A stretch of DNA of 64,000 bases, from assembly GCF_000016645.1 (NCBI RefSeq), contig NC_009441.1, positions 1,922,001 through 1,986,000 of the forward strand, written 5' to 3'. The stretch comes from Flavobacterium johnsoniae UW101 (lineage in GTDB: Bacteria > Bacteroidota > Bacteroidia > Flavobacteriales > Flavobacteriaceae). The notes under the pieces were generated by a model, which searched no databases, was not told the origin of the DNA, and saw nothing but the letters and a program-made list of their open reading frames with translations. The position numbers were made by a program, and so were the translations under genes. Shown piece by piece: positions 34,575-43,014 of the stretch (position 1 is the first letter of the stretch; every line of letters begins with the position of its first letter).

Positions 34575-35075
34575 TTAGAATCCTAAATCTTTTTTCACAT
34601 CAGCAGTGATGTTTGGACCATCAGCTAATAAAAGAGTAGAACCATCTAATACGTATTGGAAACCTTTAGCTTTTCCAATTTTTTGGATAGAAGCTCTTAC
34701 TTTTTCCATTAATGGTTTTACGATATCAGTTTCTTTTTGTTGTAGTTCTTTTTGTGCATTGTCTCTGTAATCAACAATTCTTTTTTGCATATCTTGAACT
34801 TCTTTAGAACGATCTCCGTTTACAGCTTCAGTTACTGTAGCAGCTTCTGCTTCGTACTTTTTGATTTTAGTTTGGTATTCGTCAACCATTTTTTTGTATT
34901 CAGCATCATATGTCCCACTTAATTTTTGCAGTTGATTTTGAGCATCAAGCATCGCAGGCATTTTCGACATAATCTCGCTAACATCAACATGGGCAACCTT
35001 AGCCTGTGCGTTCATTGTGTTACTTGCTCCTAAAACTAGTATTGCAGCAATTAGTAAAGTTTTGATTTGTTTCAT
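34575..35075 (-). CDS. OmpH/Skp family periplasmic chaperone
   Basis: 166-residue Skp-like chaperone: signal peptide (ending SNTMNAQA), long charged coiled-coil arms (about 45-130) and a C-terminal strand GFQYVLDGSTLLLADG. Skp proteins hold unfolded outer-membrane proteins in the periplasm for BamA. It follows a second, longer OmpH protein and bamA in one operon. ATG 35078 immediately upstream is an equal candidate start. Confidence 0.92.
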   Translation of the reverse strand: MKQIKTLLIAAILVLGASNTMNAQAKVAHVDVSEIMSKMPAMLDAQNQLQKLSGTYDAEYKKMVDEYQTKIKKYEAEAATVTEAVNGDRSKEVQDMQKRIVDYRDNAQKELQQKETDIVKPLMEKVRASIQKIGKAKGFQYVLDGSTLLLADGPNITADVKKDLGF

Positions 35076-35092
35076 CATTTTTAAAATATTAA

Positions 35093-36118
35093 TTAATTAT
35101 TGGTCGTATTTGTTTTTTGTGTTTCGGCTTCTTTTGCTTTTTTAGCCGCTTCTCGTTCTTCGAGTATTTTTTTTCTTCTTTCTTCTAACTCTTTTTTGCG
35201 CTGCTCATAAAGCTTTTGTCTTTCTTCTGCTTTACTTGCTGCAGTTTCTGCCGGAGTTGTAGTTGTTTCAGTTGTCGATGCAGGTTTTGCAGTCGCATCT
35301 GTTTTTACAGCCTCGGTTGTTTTTGCCGCTTCCGTTGTTTTTGCAGTTTCAGAAACCGTGCCATTTTTTTTCGCATCTCTTTCGGCCTGCATCGCTTTAC
35401 GTCTGTCGTCGTATTCTTTTTTCTTCGCTTCCTGTTCTAATCTTCTGTCTTCAATAAGCTTTTCTCTCGCGGCTCTTCTTTCATCTAATGCTTTTTGACG
35501 ATCAGCCATTGCCGGATTTTCATCAATTTCATTTTCACGATTTTCTTTTGCTTCTTGTTCTTTCAATTGTTTTTTATTCAATTGCTCTCTTTTATCAGTT
35601 CTATTTAAAATACGAATCACCTGATCGCTGATGTCGAATCTTTTATTACTGAAAAGCATTGTCAAATCTGATGATTTATCAAAAATAAAATCATAATTCT
35701 TAGCCTCTGCAATATCCTGAACAGCGGTGAAAACCTGATCCTGAATCGGCTTTGCTAAAGCGGCTTTCTGTCTCATTAAATTCCCGTCGGCTCCAAATTG
35801 CTTTTGCTGATAATCCAGCATTTCATTTTCCTGAAATTTAATTTCAGTTTCTCTTTCTTCGATTAATTCTTTCGTCAATAAAGCTTTTTCAGTTTTAAGA
35901 CCTTCTTTAAGAGAATTTATATTTAATTTTTTGGCTTCTATTTCTTGTTTCCACTTTTGGGCTTTGAGCTCCAATTGTGATTTTGCTTCTTTATAATCAG
36001 AAACATTTTCCAGAATATACTCCATATCAATGTAGCCAATTCTAGTTGTCTTGCCTTGTGCCTGACTTGTATTAGCTACAATCAAGGCTAAAAATATAAA
36101 TAAAAATTGTTTTCTCAT
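35093..36118 (-). CDS. OmpH/Skp family protein with long charged C-terminal tail
   Basis: 341 residues: signal peptide (ending NTSQAQG), Skp-like domain about 25-170 (IGYIDMEYILENV, then NYDFIFDKSSDLTML), then about 170 extra residues that are extremely rich in Glu, Lys, Arg and Ala with a Thr/Ala-rich segment near 255-295. The tail should be a long helix and flexible linker, about twice the length of normal Skp. It sits between bamA and the short Skp gene. The tail's role is unknown; cell-wall or outer-membrane spacing is possible. Confidence 0.9.
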   Translation of the reverse strand: MRKQFLFIFLALIVANTSQAQGKTTRIGYIDMEYILENVSDYKEAKSQLELKAQKWKQEIEAKKLNINSLKEGLKTEKALLTKELIEERETEIKFQENEMLDYQQKQFGADGNLMRQKAALAKPIQDQVFTAVQDIAEAKNYDFIFDKSSDLTMLFSNKRFDISDQVIRILNRTDKREQLNKKQLKEQEAKENRENEIDENPAMADRQKALDERRAAREKLIEDRRLEQEAKKKEYDDRRKAMQAERDAKKNGTVSETAKTTEAAKTTEAVKTDATAKPASTTETTTTPAETAASKAEERQKLYEQRKKELEERRKKILEEREAAKKAKEAETQKTNTTNN

Positions 36119-36160
36119 AACATTACTTTATTTGTCGATTTTTAACCAAACGTATAATTT

Positions 36161-38887
36161 CTAAAATTGTTGTCCTATGATAAAGTGTGTTTCCCAGCCA
36201 TTTGCTTTATTAGTAGTAGATCCTGGAAGAGCATCAAATCCATAACCAAAATCAATACCTAATAATCCAAATGCAGGCATGAATACACGTAAACCGGCAC
36301 CAGCAGAACGATTCAAGTCAAACGGATTGTAATCCTTGAACGTTGGATATGATGAACCTGCCTCTAAAAACGTCAATGCATAAATAGATGCAGATGATTT
36401 TAATGTAATTGGATAACGTAATTCCATAGAGAATTTGTTATAAATTGTTGCTCCAATCTGCTGTCCGTATCTAGAACTATTTCTGTCTTCAATAATTGGT
36501 GTTAATGAGTTATTAGGATAACCTCTTAACTGTATCGTTTCTCTACCATCCATTGAGTAGTTTGCCATACCGTCTCCTCCTAAATAGAAACGCTCAAATG
36601 GTACAACTCCTCTTGACTGATCATAAGCTCCTAAGAAACCAAATTCAGTTAAAGTTCTTAAAACTAACTTACCATATATTTTCGTATACCAGTCAGCTTT
36701 AAATTTAACTTTATAATATTCTAACCAGTTGTATTTCTTTTGATCGACTTTTCCAACATCTGTATCTGCACTTTTATAATCAGATCCAACACTTACAGTT
36801 CCTGACTGGCCATTTACTGTTTCAGTTTTAGTATAGTCACCAGGGTTTATTGCCTGTCCGTCAATACCGGTTGTGGTTGTTGTTCCTGTATATTGTGTTT
36901 TATATTCTTTTTGGTTTTGTAAATCTCCATAGTTTATATTGTTAAACAGAGAGTATGGAGGTGTTACTTTTGCAGAAATACTAAATTCTGAACCATACGT
37001 TGGGAATATTGGGTTAACCCCTTTATTACTTCTTGAAAGTCCAATAGTATATGCTAAGTTTCTCGACGCTCCGTTACCAAATGTAAATAATCCTGTATAG
37101 TAATTATTTAAATCATAATGCTGGTAACTTACAGACTGCGAAAGTACAAAATAATCATCAGGAACTGTAAGACGTTTCGCTAAACCAACTTGTACTGTAA
37201 AAATATTAAAACTTTGATTTCTGTTTACATCTCTTGATGAATAATTGTAATTAAACTGTTTACTATAAGAGATAGATGAACTGAATTGTACTGGTTTTTT
37301 ACCTCCAAACCAAGGTTCAGAGAATGATAAACTATAAGTTTGGAAATATGTACTTCCTTGTAAACGAAGTGCTACTTTTTGACCATCTCCCATTGGAAGC
37401 GGTTTGTAAGCATCTTTGTCAAATAATTTTCTAGCAGAGAAGTTGTTGAATGATAAACCTAAGGTTCCAATGAAACCACCACCGCCGTAACCTCCTTGAA
37501 GCTCAACCTGGCTTGATCCTTTTTCTACTAATTGATATTCGATATCAACAGTTCCAGCTGCTGGGTCAACGTTTCTAAATTCTGGTTTAATAGACTCAGG
37601 ATCGAAGAATCCTAACTGACCAATTTCACGAATTGTTCTTACTAATTCTTCTTTACTGTATTTGTTTCCTGGTTTAGTTCTTAACTCACGATAAATTACG
37701 TGATCATTTGTTTTATCATTTCCTGTAACATATATTTTGTTGAAATATGCAATTGGACCTTCGGTAATTCTAATCTCAAAATCAATTGTGTCGTTTACTG
37801 TTTTTACCTCTACAGCATTGATTTTAGAGAATAAATAACCATTGTTTTGATATAAGTTTGTAATGTCTTCACCATCTGGTTTTGTATTATCAGCAATTCT
37901 TTTTTCTAATAAAACACCATTGTAAGTTTCACCTTTTTTGATACCTAAATAGCGGTTTAACTGCTGGTCAGAATATACAGTGTTACCTAAGAATTTAATG
38001 TTACCAAAGTAGTATTTGTTTCCTTCTTCAACATCAATTTTGATGGCAAGCATATTTTTCTTTTTGTTGTAAATAACAGAATCATAAATAATGCGGGCAT
38101 CACGGTATCCTTTTTCTTTATAAGAAGCGATAACCTTTTCTAAATCGGTTTTGTATTTTTCAGGAATGAATTTTGAAGCTTTAAAAACGCGCAGTACATT
38201 TTTTTGCTTTGTATCTTTCATTGCAGCTCTAAGTTTGCTGTCTGAAAGCTGTTTGTTTCCTGTAAAGTCAATACTGCTGATTTTTACTTTATCCCCTTTA
38301 TCAACCCTTACAAGCATGTTTACCTGATTTCCTGCGGTAGTGTCAGGAGTGGTTGTAATAACAACTTTTGTGTTGTAAAAACCATCTTTTTTATACTTGT
38401 TTTCGATGTAGTTTTTTGTTGTCGTAATTAAGTTTTCGTTGACAATTTTATTTTTGGTTAAATTGTTGTCTTTAATTAATCCTTCGACTTTACTTTTCTT
38501 AACACCAGTTATTTTAACTTCGTTTAATTTAGGAAGTTCGACAATATTTAAGTCTAAATAAATACTATCGTTTTCTACTTTATTAATGTAAAAGGCAATC
38601 TCGTCAAAAAGACCAAGTTTACCTAATTTTTTAATTGCACTTGTGATTTCTTCACCAGGCACGGTGATTTCCTGACCTTTTTGCAGTCCCGAAAACGTTA
38701 CTACAGTTTGTTCATTGAAGCTTATTTTACCAACTACAGATACTTTAGCCAGAGTATATTTTTTCCCTTGATCAAAAGGAACTCTATCTTGAGCTTTTAT
38801 TTGTGAAAAACTACCCAATAATAAAAGGGTACAGATTATTTGTGGTATTCTTTTTTGTAACACTAAAAAATTATTTAATTTGTTCAC
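36161..38887 (-). CDS. bamA: Outer-membrane protein assembly factor BamA
   Basis: About 908 residues. The core machine of outer-membrane protein insertion: signal peptide ending FSQIKAQ, five POTRA-type repeats (about 35-430; for example VSVVGKISFNEQTVV and FTGNKQLSDSKLRAAM) and a C-terminal barrel with SAGAGLRVFMPAFGLLGIDFGYGF and final Phe. The start is uncertain: GTG 38887 overlaps the uppS end by 17 bp, and GTG 38863 just after the uppS stop gives a cleaner signal peptide. A barrel loop near residues 650-715 is unusually long and polar. Confidence 0.94.
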   Translation of the reverse strand: MNKLNNFLVLQKRIPQIICTLLLLGSFSQIKAQDRVPFDQGKKYTLAKVSVVGKISFNEQTVVTFSGLQKGQEITVPGEEITSAIKKLGKLGLFDEIAFYINKVENDSIYLDLNIVELPKLNEVKITGVKKSKVEGLIKDNNLTKNKIVNENLITTTKNYIENKYKKDGFYNTKVVITTTPDTTAGNQVNMLVRVDKGDKVKISSIDFTGNKQLSDSKLRAAMKDTKQKNVLRVFKASKFIPEKYKTDLEKVIASYKEKGYRDARIIYDSVIYNKKKNMLAIKIDVEEGNKYYFGNIKFLGNTVYSDQQLNRYLGIKKGETYNGVLLEKRIADNTKPDGEDITNLYQNNGYLFSKINAVEVKTVNDTIDFEIRITEGPIAYFNKIYVTGNDKTNDHVIYRELRTKPGNKYSKEELVRTIREIGQLGFFDPESIKPEFRNVDPAAGTVDIEYQLVEKGSSQVELQGGYGGGGFIGTLGLSFNNFSARKLFDKDAYKPLPMGDGQKVALRLQGSTYFQTYSLSFSEPWFGGKKPVQFSSSISYSKQFNYNYSSRDVNRNQSFNIFTVQVGLAKRLTVPDDYFVLSQSVSYQHYDLNNYYTGLFTFGNGASRNLAYTIGLSRSNKGVNPIFPTYGSEFSISAKVTPPYSLFNNINYGDLQNQKEYKTQYTGTTTTTGIDGQAINPGDYTKTETVNGQSGTVSVGSDYKSADTDVGKVDQKKYNWLEYYKVKFKADWYTKIYGKLVLRTLTEFGFLGAYDQSRGVVPFERFYLGGDGMANYSMDGRETIQLRGYPNNSLTPIIEDRNSSRYGQQIGATIYNKFSMELRYPITLKSSASIYALTFLEAGSSYPTFKDYNPFDLNRSAGAGLRVFMPAFGLLGIDFGYGFDALPGSTTNKANGWETHFIIGQQF

Positions 38888-39611
38888 TGGTTTTTCCAAA
38901 TCTACGTTCTCTTTTTTGATAACTAATAATAGCCTCATATAAATCTTGATCTTTAAAGTCTGGCCACAAGACATTAGTAAAATACAATTCAGCGTAGGCA
39001 ATCTGCCACAGCAGGAAATTACTTATTCTATGTTCTCCACTTGTTCGTATTAATAAATCTACGTCAGGTAAATTTTGCGTGTAAAGATGCTCATTTATAA
39101 TTGAATCGTCAATAGTGTCTATTGAAATTATATTATTTTTAACTTTATCGCTTATTGCTCTAACAGCGTTTACCAATTCCTCTCTGGATCCGTAACTTAA
39201 AGCAAGAGTCAGGGTTAGTCTTGTATTGTTTTTCGTTTTGTCGATAACATCTAAAAGTTCCTTTTGTGCAGTTTTTGGCAATTTATCAAGATTTCCAATT
39301 GCATTAAGTCTAATATTGTTTTCCTGCAGTGTAACAAGCTCTTTTTTTAAAGAGTTAATCAATATTTTCATTAATGCTTCAACTTCCAATTTTGGACGAT
39401 TCCAGTTTTCTGTAGAAAAAGCGTATAGCGTTAAATACTCGATACCAAGTTTGGCGCAGGTTGTGATTGTTTTTTTTACAGATTTTGTGCCGTTTTCATG
39501 ACCAAAAGCTCTTAAAAAGCCTTGTTGTTTGGCCCAGCGTCCGTTTCCGTCCATAATAATGGCCAGATGCTTTGGTAAGTTTGATTGATCTATTGAGTCT
39601 AGTAAATTCAT
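38871..39611 (-). CDS. uppS: Undecaprenyl diphosphate synthase (isoprenyl transferase)
   Basis: 246-residue cis-prenyltransferase that makes the C55 lipid carrier for cell-wall and surface glycan synthesis. The catalytic Asp is about residue 21 in IIMDGNGRWAKQQG; FSTENWNRP, the basic LALSYGSREE and the RTSGEHRISNFLLWQ region are conserved. The frame is open to 39647, inside the DUF6089 gene, but ATG 39611 lies 4 bp after that gene's stop. It is co-transcribed with bamA. Confidence 0.96.
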   Translation of the reverse strand: MNLLDSIDQSNLPKHLAIIMDGNGRWAKQQGFLRAFGHENGTKSVKKTITTCAKLGIEYLTLYAFSTENWNRPKLEVEALMKILINSLKKELVTLQENNIRLNAIGNLDKLPKTAQKELLDVIDKTKNNTRLTLTLALSYGSREELVNAVRAISDKVKNNIISIDTIDDSIINEHLYTQNLPDVDLLIRTSGEHRISNFLLWQIAYAELYFTNVLWPDFKDQDLYEAIISYQKRERRFGKTSEQIK

Positions 39612-39615
39612 TTTA

Positions 39616-40305
39616 TTATTCTGCGCAGTAGCAAGGTTTTTGTCCAAAGGTATATGTTAGAGTAATACCCGAAAAGACATACCAGTCATTATTATTTAAA
39701 TTTCCAAATTTTAGAATGTTTGCGTTGCTGGTATTAGGATTACTTCCATCGATATTATCTGTAAAAGTATATCTAGCCCCAACTTCGGCTCCTATAACAA
39801 AATGCGGTGTTACATTTGATTTTATACCCAAAATCATAGGTATGGCAAATGAGTTTGAGTTAACACTTTGTATGTTATTAGGGTTTGATGAATATCGATA
39901 CAACCCGTCATATAGAAAAAAGCTTAAACCCGAATATATATAAGGAGTAACTTTTGTATGGTAATCGTGCAGATTAAAATCGAAAAAATTGAATTCTAAA
40001 CCAGCTGAAAATTCTTTTACATTGTTCTTAAAACGATAACCTCTTTTGTTTCTGCCTGTTTCATCAGAGTCAAAGTCGTTTGCTGCAATCGTAGATTGTG
40101 TATAAGAAAAACGATAAGAATGTCTTGGGCTTCTATTCCATTTATATAAAATACCAATAGCCGGCTTATCAGGGTTAATGTAAGTTGTACTTCCTACGTC
40201 ACCAACAAAGTTGCTTCCGCCAATAAAAACACCAAGCTCGTTTATTTGAGCCTGCAGTGTTATAAAAGGGAAAAAACATAACAATAAATTAAAAATTTTC
40301 TTCAT
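39616..40305 (-). CDS. DUF6089 family outer-membrane protein
   Basis: 229 residues with a signal peptide (ending FITLQAQ) and a small beta-barrel pattern: ELGVFIGGSNFVGDVGSTTYINPDKPAIGI, later WYVFSGITLTYTFGQKPCYC at the C-terminus. I recognise the DUF6089 type, which sits ahead of uppS and bamA in Flavobacteriia. It may aid outer-membrane assembly; no function is known to me. It is the first gene of the envelope operon, behind a promoter box. Confidence 0.8.
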   Translation of the reverse strand: MKKIFNLLLCFFPFITLQAQINELGVFIGGSNFVGDVGSTTYINPDKPAIGILYKWNRSPRHSYRFSYTQSTIAANDFDSDETGRNKRGYRFKNNVKEFSAGLEFNFFDFNLHDYHTKVTPYIYSGLSFFLYDGLYRYSSNPNNIQSVNSNSFAIPMILGIKSNVTPHFVIGAEVGARYTFTDNIDGSNPNTSNANILKFGNLNNNDWYVFSGITLTYTFGQKPCYCAE

Positions 40306-40323
40306 TTAATTCAGAATTGCGTG

Positions 40324-40331
40324 CAAATATA
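40324..40331 (-). promoter_or_regulatory. -7 box for the DUF6089-uppS-bamA-skp operon
   Basis: Reads TATATTTG on the minus strand, 18 bases before the DUF6089 ATG. No other box is seen down to the terminator at 34512. Confidence 0.6.
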
Positions 40332-40477
40332 ATAATTATCGATACGAATCAACGTTCCTTTAGTTAAATGTGTTTTTTTTTCAATTTACGATATGATTTT
40401 GAGACATTTAATGATGATTCTCTACATGCAGAACGAGAAAATATAGTAATATCGTATAGTTGGAACGAGAAAAGAGT

Positions 40478-41362
40478 TTAATTTCTCTTGTCTTCTCCCC
40501 AGAGCAATTTGTTTCTTAATGTTTTTAAGAAAGTTTCGCCTGGTATTTCAACCATTTTGATTTTATAATCGGTTTTTTTGATTTTAAGAACAGATTCGTT
40601 TTGTACTGAAGAAATTCTTGAATCCAGAGAAACTAAATATTGGTCTTCACGGCCTGTTACGCGAAGTGTAATTTCGGTATCGTCTGGAATTACAAGTGGT
40701 CTGGCGGTTAAATTATGTGGTGCAATTGGCGTAATTACTAAACTTTTTACATCTGGTGTCAAGATAGGTCCGCCGCAGCTTAATGAATATCCTGTTGAAC
40801 CTGTAGGTGTAGAAATAATTAAACCATCTGCCCAATACGAGTTTAGATATTCATTGTTTAAATAAGTTTCTACCGTTATCATCGAGGTTGTGTCTTTTCT
40901 GCTCACCGTAACTTCGTTCATGGCAAAATTAAGCTCTTTAAAAGCCTCATTAAAAGGTTCGCATGTTAAGCCCAATAAAGTTCTCTCTGAAGTTGTATAA
41001 TTTTGGTTAATAACATACTGCAGTAAAATATCAATGTTTTCTTTTTGAACCTTTGCAAGAAAACCCAATCGGCCGGCATTTATTCCTAACAACGGAACAC
41101 CTGAATTACGAACAAAAGCTGCGGCTCTTAAAATAGTTCCGTCGCCGCCAATACTTATAAGCATTTCAAAACTGTTGTCTAAAGCAGAGTTCGAAGGAAA
41201 AGTTTTGTAATCCTTTTTTACAAGCTGCTTTTCGTAGAGCATATTAAGGAAATTTTCTTCGATCACCATTTCCACATTATTGGAATTGAAAAACGCGAAA
41301 ATGTCTTTTATAATAGGTTCTGTACTGTTTTGGTAATATTGTCCGTAAATGGCTATTTTCAT
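40478..41362 (-). CDS. nadK: NAD kinase
   Basis: 294-residue cytoplasmic enzyme that phosphorylates NAD to NADP. The diagnostic GGDGT is at about 72-76 (ISIGGDGTILRA), the NE/D-binding region is FAMNEVTVSRKDTTSM, and the Gly-rich ISTPTGSTGYSLSCGGPI is present. It is followed by the CBS-domain gene's neighbourhood on the same strand; the 84-bp gap to that gene holds a degenerate inverted repeat. Confidence 0.96.
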   Translation of the reverse strand: MKIAIYGQYYQNSTEPIIKDIFAFFNSNNVEMVIEENFLNMLYEKQLVKKDYKTFPSNSALDNSFEMLISIGGDGTILRAAAFVRNSGVPLLGINAGRLGFLAKVQKENIDILLQYVINQNYTTSERTLLGLTCEPFNEAFKELNFAMNEVTVSRKDTTSMITVETYLNNEYLNSYWADGLIISTPTGSTGYSLSCGGPILTPDVKSLVITPIAPHNLTARPLVIPDDTEITLRVTGREDQYLVSLDSRISSVQNESVLKIKKTDYKIKMVEIPGETFLKTLRNKLLWGEDKRN

Positions 41363-41365
41363 TCT

Positions 41366-41444
41366 TTCTAATTAGATAATGAGAACATGTGTCAATTTGA
41401 TAATTTCATTAAGTGAAATAATTTTCTCATTGACAAATTTTCTA
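41366..41444. repeat. Degenerate AT-rich inverted repeat between nadK and the CBS gene
   Basis: The stretch is built of short related words (AGATAATGAGAA, CAATTTGATAATT, TTTTCTCATTGACAAATT) and can fold on itself, with ATTTCA and TGAAAT in the centre. It belongs to the class of short-period intergenic sequence seen at several places in this window. Confidence 0.5.
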
Positions 41445-41446
41445 AT

Positions 41447-42106
41447 TTAAATATTAAGGTACTTGTCTAAATAATCAGAGCGTTCTTTTAAGCTGTTAAT
41501 ATAGTTGTCTTCCTGATGTTCAGAAATAATTTCATAACCATATCGTCTATAAGTTTGAATAATTTCATTTATAGCGCCTAAGCCTATTTTTATCGTGATC
41601 TGAACATTTTCAACATCAGCTTCAGAAATAAAACAGCCCAGAATTTTACCATTATTGCTTTCTACAATCTGCGTTACCTCACTCATAGAGTAATCTAAAA
41701 GTCCCTTTTGAACAATAATAATACCGCCTTGTTCTTTTAAAAATGGAGTTTCCTGAAAAAATTTCATAATATCCTCTATCTCATAATAACCTATATAGTT
41801 ATTGTTTTCATCTAGAATAGGAAGTATGTTAGTGTGGTTTTTAGCGAAAACTTCCAGAACATCAAGCCAGATCATTGATTTTCTGGCAAAAAAACGTTCT
41901 AAAGTATATTTATAGTCAATTGCTTTTTTATCTGTGTCAAAAGTTTCGACATCGTCAGAAGAGATGCTTCCAATAAAAATCCCATCTTCTAAAACCGGAA
42001 AATGAGAAAAATTTACATCAATAAAAAAATCCTGAACCGAGGCTATCGTTTCCTGACTATCAATCGCTCTGAAATCGTTTGTGATATAGTTTGTAATTTC
42101 TGTCAT
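41447..42106 (-). CDS. CBS domain-containing protein
   Basis: 219 residues with two CBS domains (about 5-60 and 75-125; SHFPVLEDGIFIGSISSDDV and TNILPILDENNNYIGYYEIEDI) that usually bind adenine nucleotides, then an ACT-like C-terminal half (GGIIIVQKGLLDYSMSEVTQIVESN... QITIKIG). Soluble, no signal peptide. Probably a regulatory protein; its partner is unknown. Upstream of nadK on the same strand. Confidence 0.85.
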   Translation of the reverse strand: MTEITNYITNDFRAIDSQETIASVQDFFIDVNFSHFPVLEDGIFIGSISSDDVETFDTDKKAIDYKYTLERFFARKSMIWLDVLEVFAKNHTNILPILDENNNYIGYYEIEDIMKFFQETPFLKEQGGIIIVQKGLLDYSMSEVTQIVESNNGKILGCFISEADVENVQITIKIGLGAINEIIQTYRRYGYEIISEHQEDNYINSLKERSDYLDKYLNI

Positions 42107-42172
42107 AAATCAATCGAAGATATTTGATGCAAAATAATCAAAAAATACCAAAAACTGCTGCGTTTTACTTTG

Positions 42173-42180
42173 TATTTTTG
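42173..42180 (+). promoter_or_regulatory. -7 box for pdxJ
   Basis: TATTTTTG ends 42 bases before the pdxJ ATG in the divergent gap with the CBS gene. Confidence 0.55.
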
Positions 42181-42222
42181 TCGTAACAAATATAGTGTTA
42201 CTTGAATTAATTATCTATTTAT

Positions 42223-42936
42223 ATGACAAAGTTAAGTGTTAATATCAATAAAATTGCAACGCTGAGAAATGCTCGAGGCGGAAATGTTCCAGATTTATTA
42301 AAGGTTGCTGCCGATATTCAGCGTTTTGGAGGGCAGGGAATTACGATTCACCCGCGTCCGGATGAGCGTCATATTCGTTATCAGGATGCACGCGATTTAA
42401 AAGCAATTGTTACTACAGAATATAATATTGAAGGAAATCCGCAGCATAATTTTATTGATTTGGTTTTAGAATGTAAACCGGATCAGGTTACTCTTGTTCC
42501 GGATGCAATTGGTGCTATTACATCTTCTGCCGGCTGGGATACTATTAAAAACCAAGAGTATTTAAAAGAAGTAATTCAGGAATTTCAAAGAAACGGAATC
42601 AGAACATCGATTTTTGTTGATCCTGTTTTAGAAATGATCGAAGGTGCAAAAAAAACAGGTACAGACCGAATTGAATTGTATACCGAAGCTTTTGCACATC
42701 AATATGATTTGGGAAATAAAAACGGAATCGACCCGTATGTAAAAGCAGCTGAATTGGCAAACGAATTAGGTTTAGGAATTAATGCCGGCCACGATTTAAG
42801 TTTAGATAATATTCAGTTCTTTAAGCAGAACATTCCGGGATTATTAGAAGTTTCTATTGGACACGCATTGATTTCTGAGGCACTTTACCTAGGTTTGGAT
42901 AATGTGGTTAATATGTATTTGAAGAAATTGAAATAA
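42223..42936 (+). CDS. pdxJ: Pyridoxine 5'-phosphate synthase
   Basis: 237-residue TIM-barrel enzyme that condenses 1-deoxyxylulose 5-phosphate with 3-amino-2-oxopropyl phosphate to form the vitamin B6 ring. Conserved: [17 protein letters not shown] at the start, [37 protein letters not shown] and [11 protein letters not shown]. The length is normal. It is a single gene with its own promoter; no pdxA nearby. Confidence 0.97.
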   Translation: MTKLSVNINKIATLRNARGGNVPDLLKVAADIQRFGGQGITIHPRPDERHIRYQDARDLKAIVTTEYNIEGNPQHNFIDLVLECKPDQVTLVPDAIGAITSSAGWDTIKNQEYLKEVIQEFQRNGIRTSIFVDPVLEMIEGAKKTGTDRIELYTEAFAHQYDLGNKNGIDPYVKAAELANELGLGINAGHDLSLDNIQFFKQNIPGLLEVSIGHALISEALYLGLDNVVNMYLKKLK

Positions 42937-42984
42937 GATTAAAACTAAACAATTATAACCTGATGTATTTGGGTTATAATTGTT

Positions 42985-42992
42985 TACTTTCG
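42985..42992 (+). promoter_or_regulatory. Near-consensus -7 box for the TonB-dependent receptor
   Basis: TACTTTCG differs from TAnnTTTG by one base and lies 22 bases before the GTG start at 43015. Confidence 0.4.
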
Positions 42993-43014
42993 CACTTTTC
43001 TTATTAAAATTTAC

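Noticed and set aside
34298..34586. Two plus-strand open frames of 63-71 residues overlapping the small peptide gene
   Set aside because: They run through the terminator hairpins and lack signal, motif or start context; the GG-leader frame explains the region better.
35216..35457. Plus-strand open frames rich in Cys, Phe and Ser
   Set aside because: They are the complement of the Lys/Glu/Ala-rich tail of the OmpH protein; low complexity on the opposite strand keeps them open.
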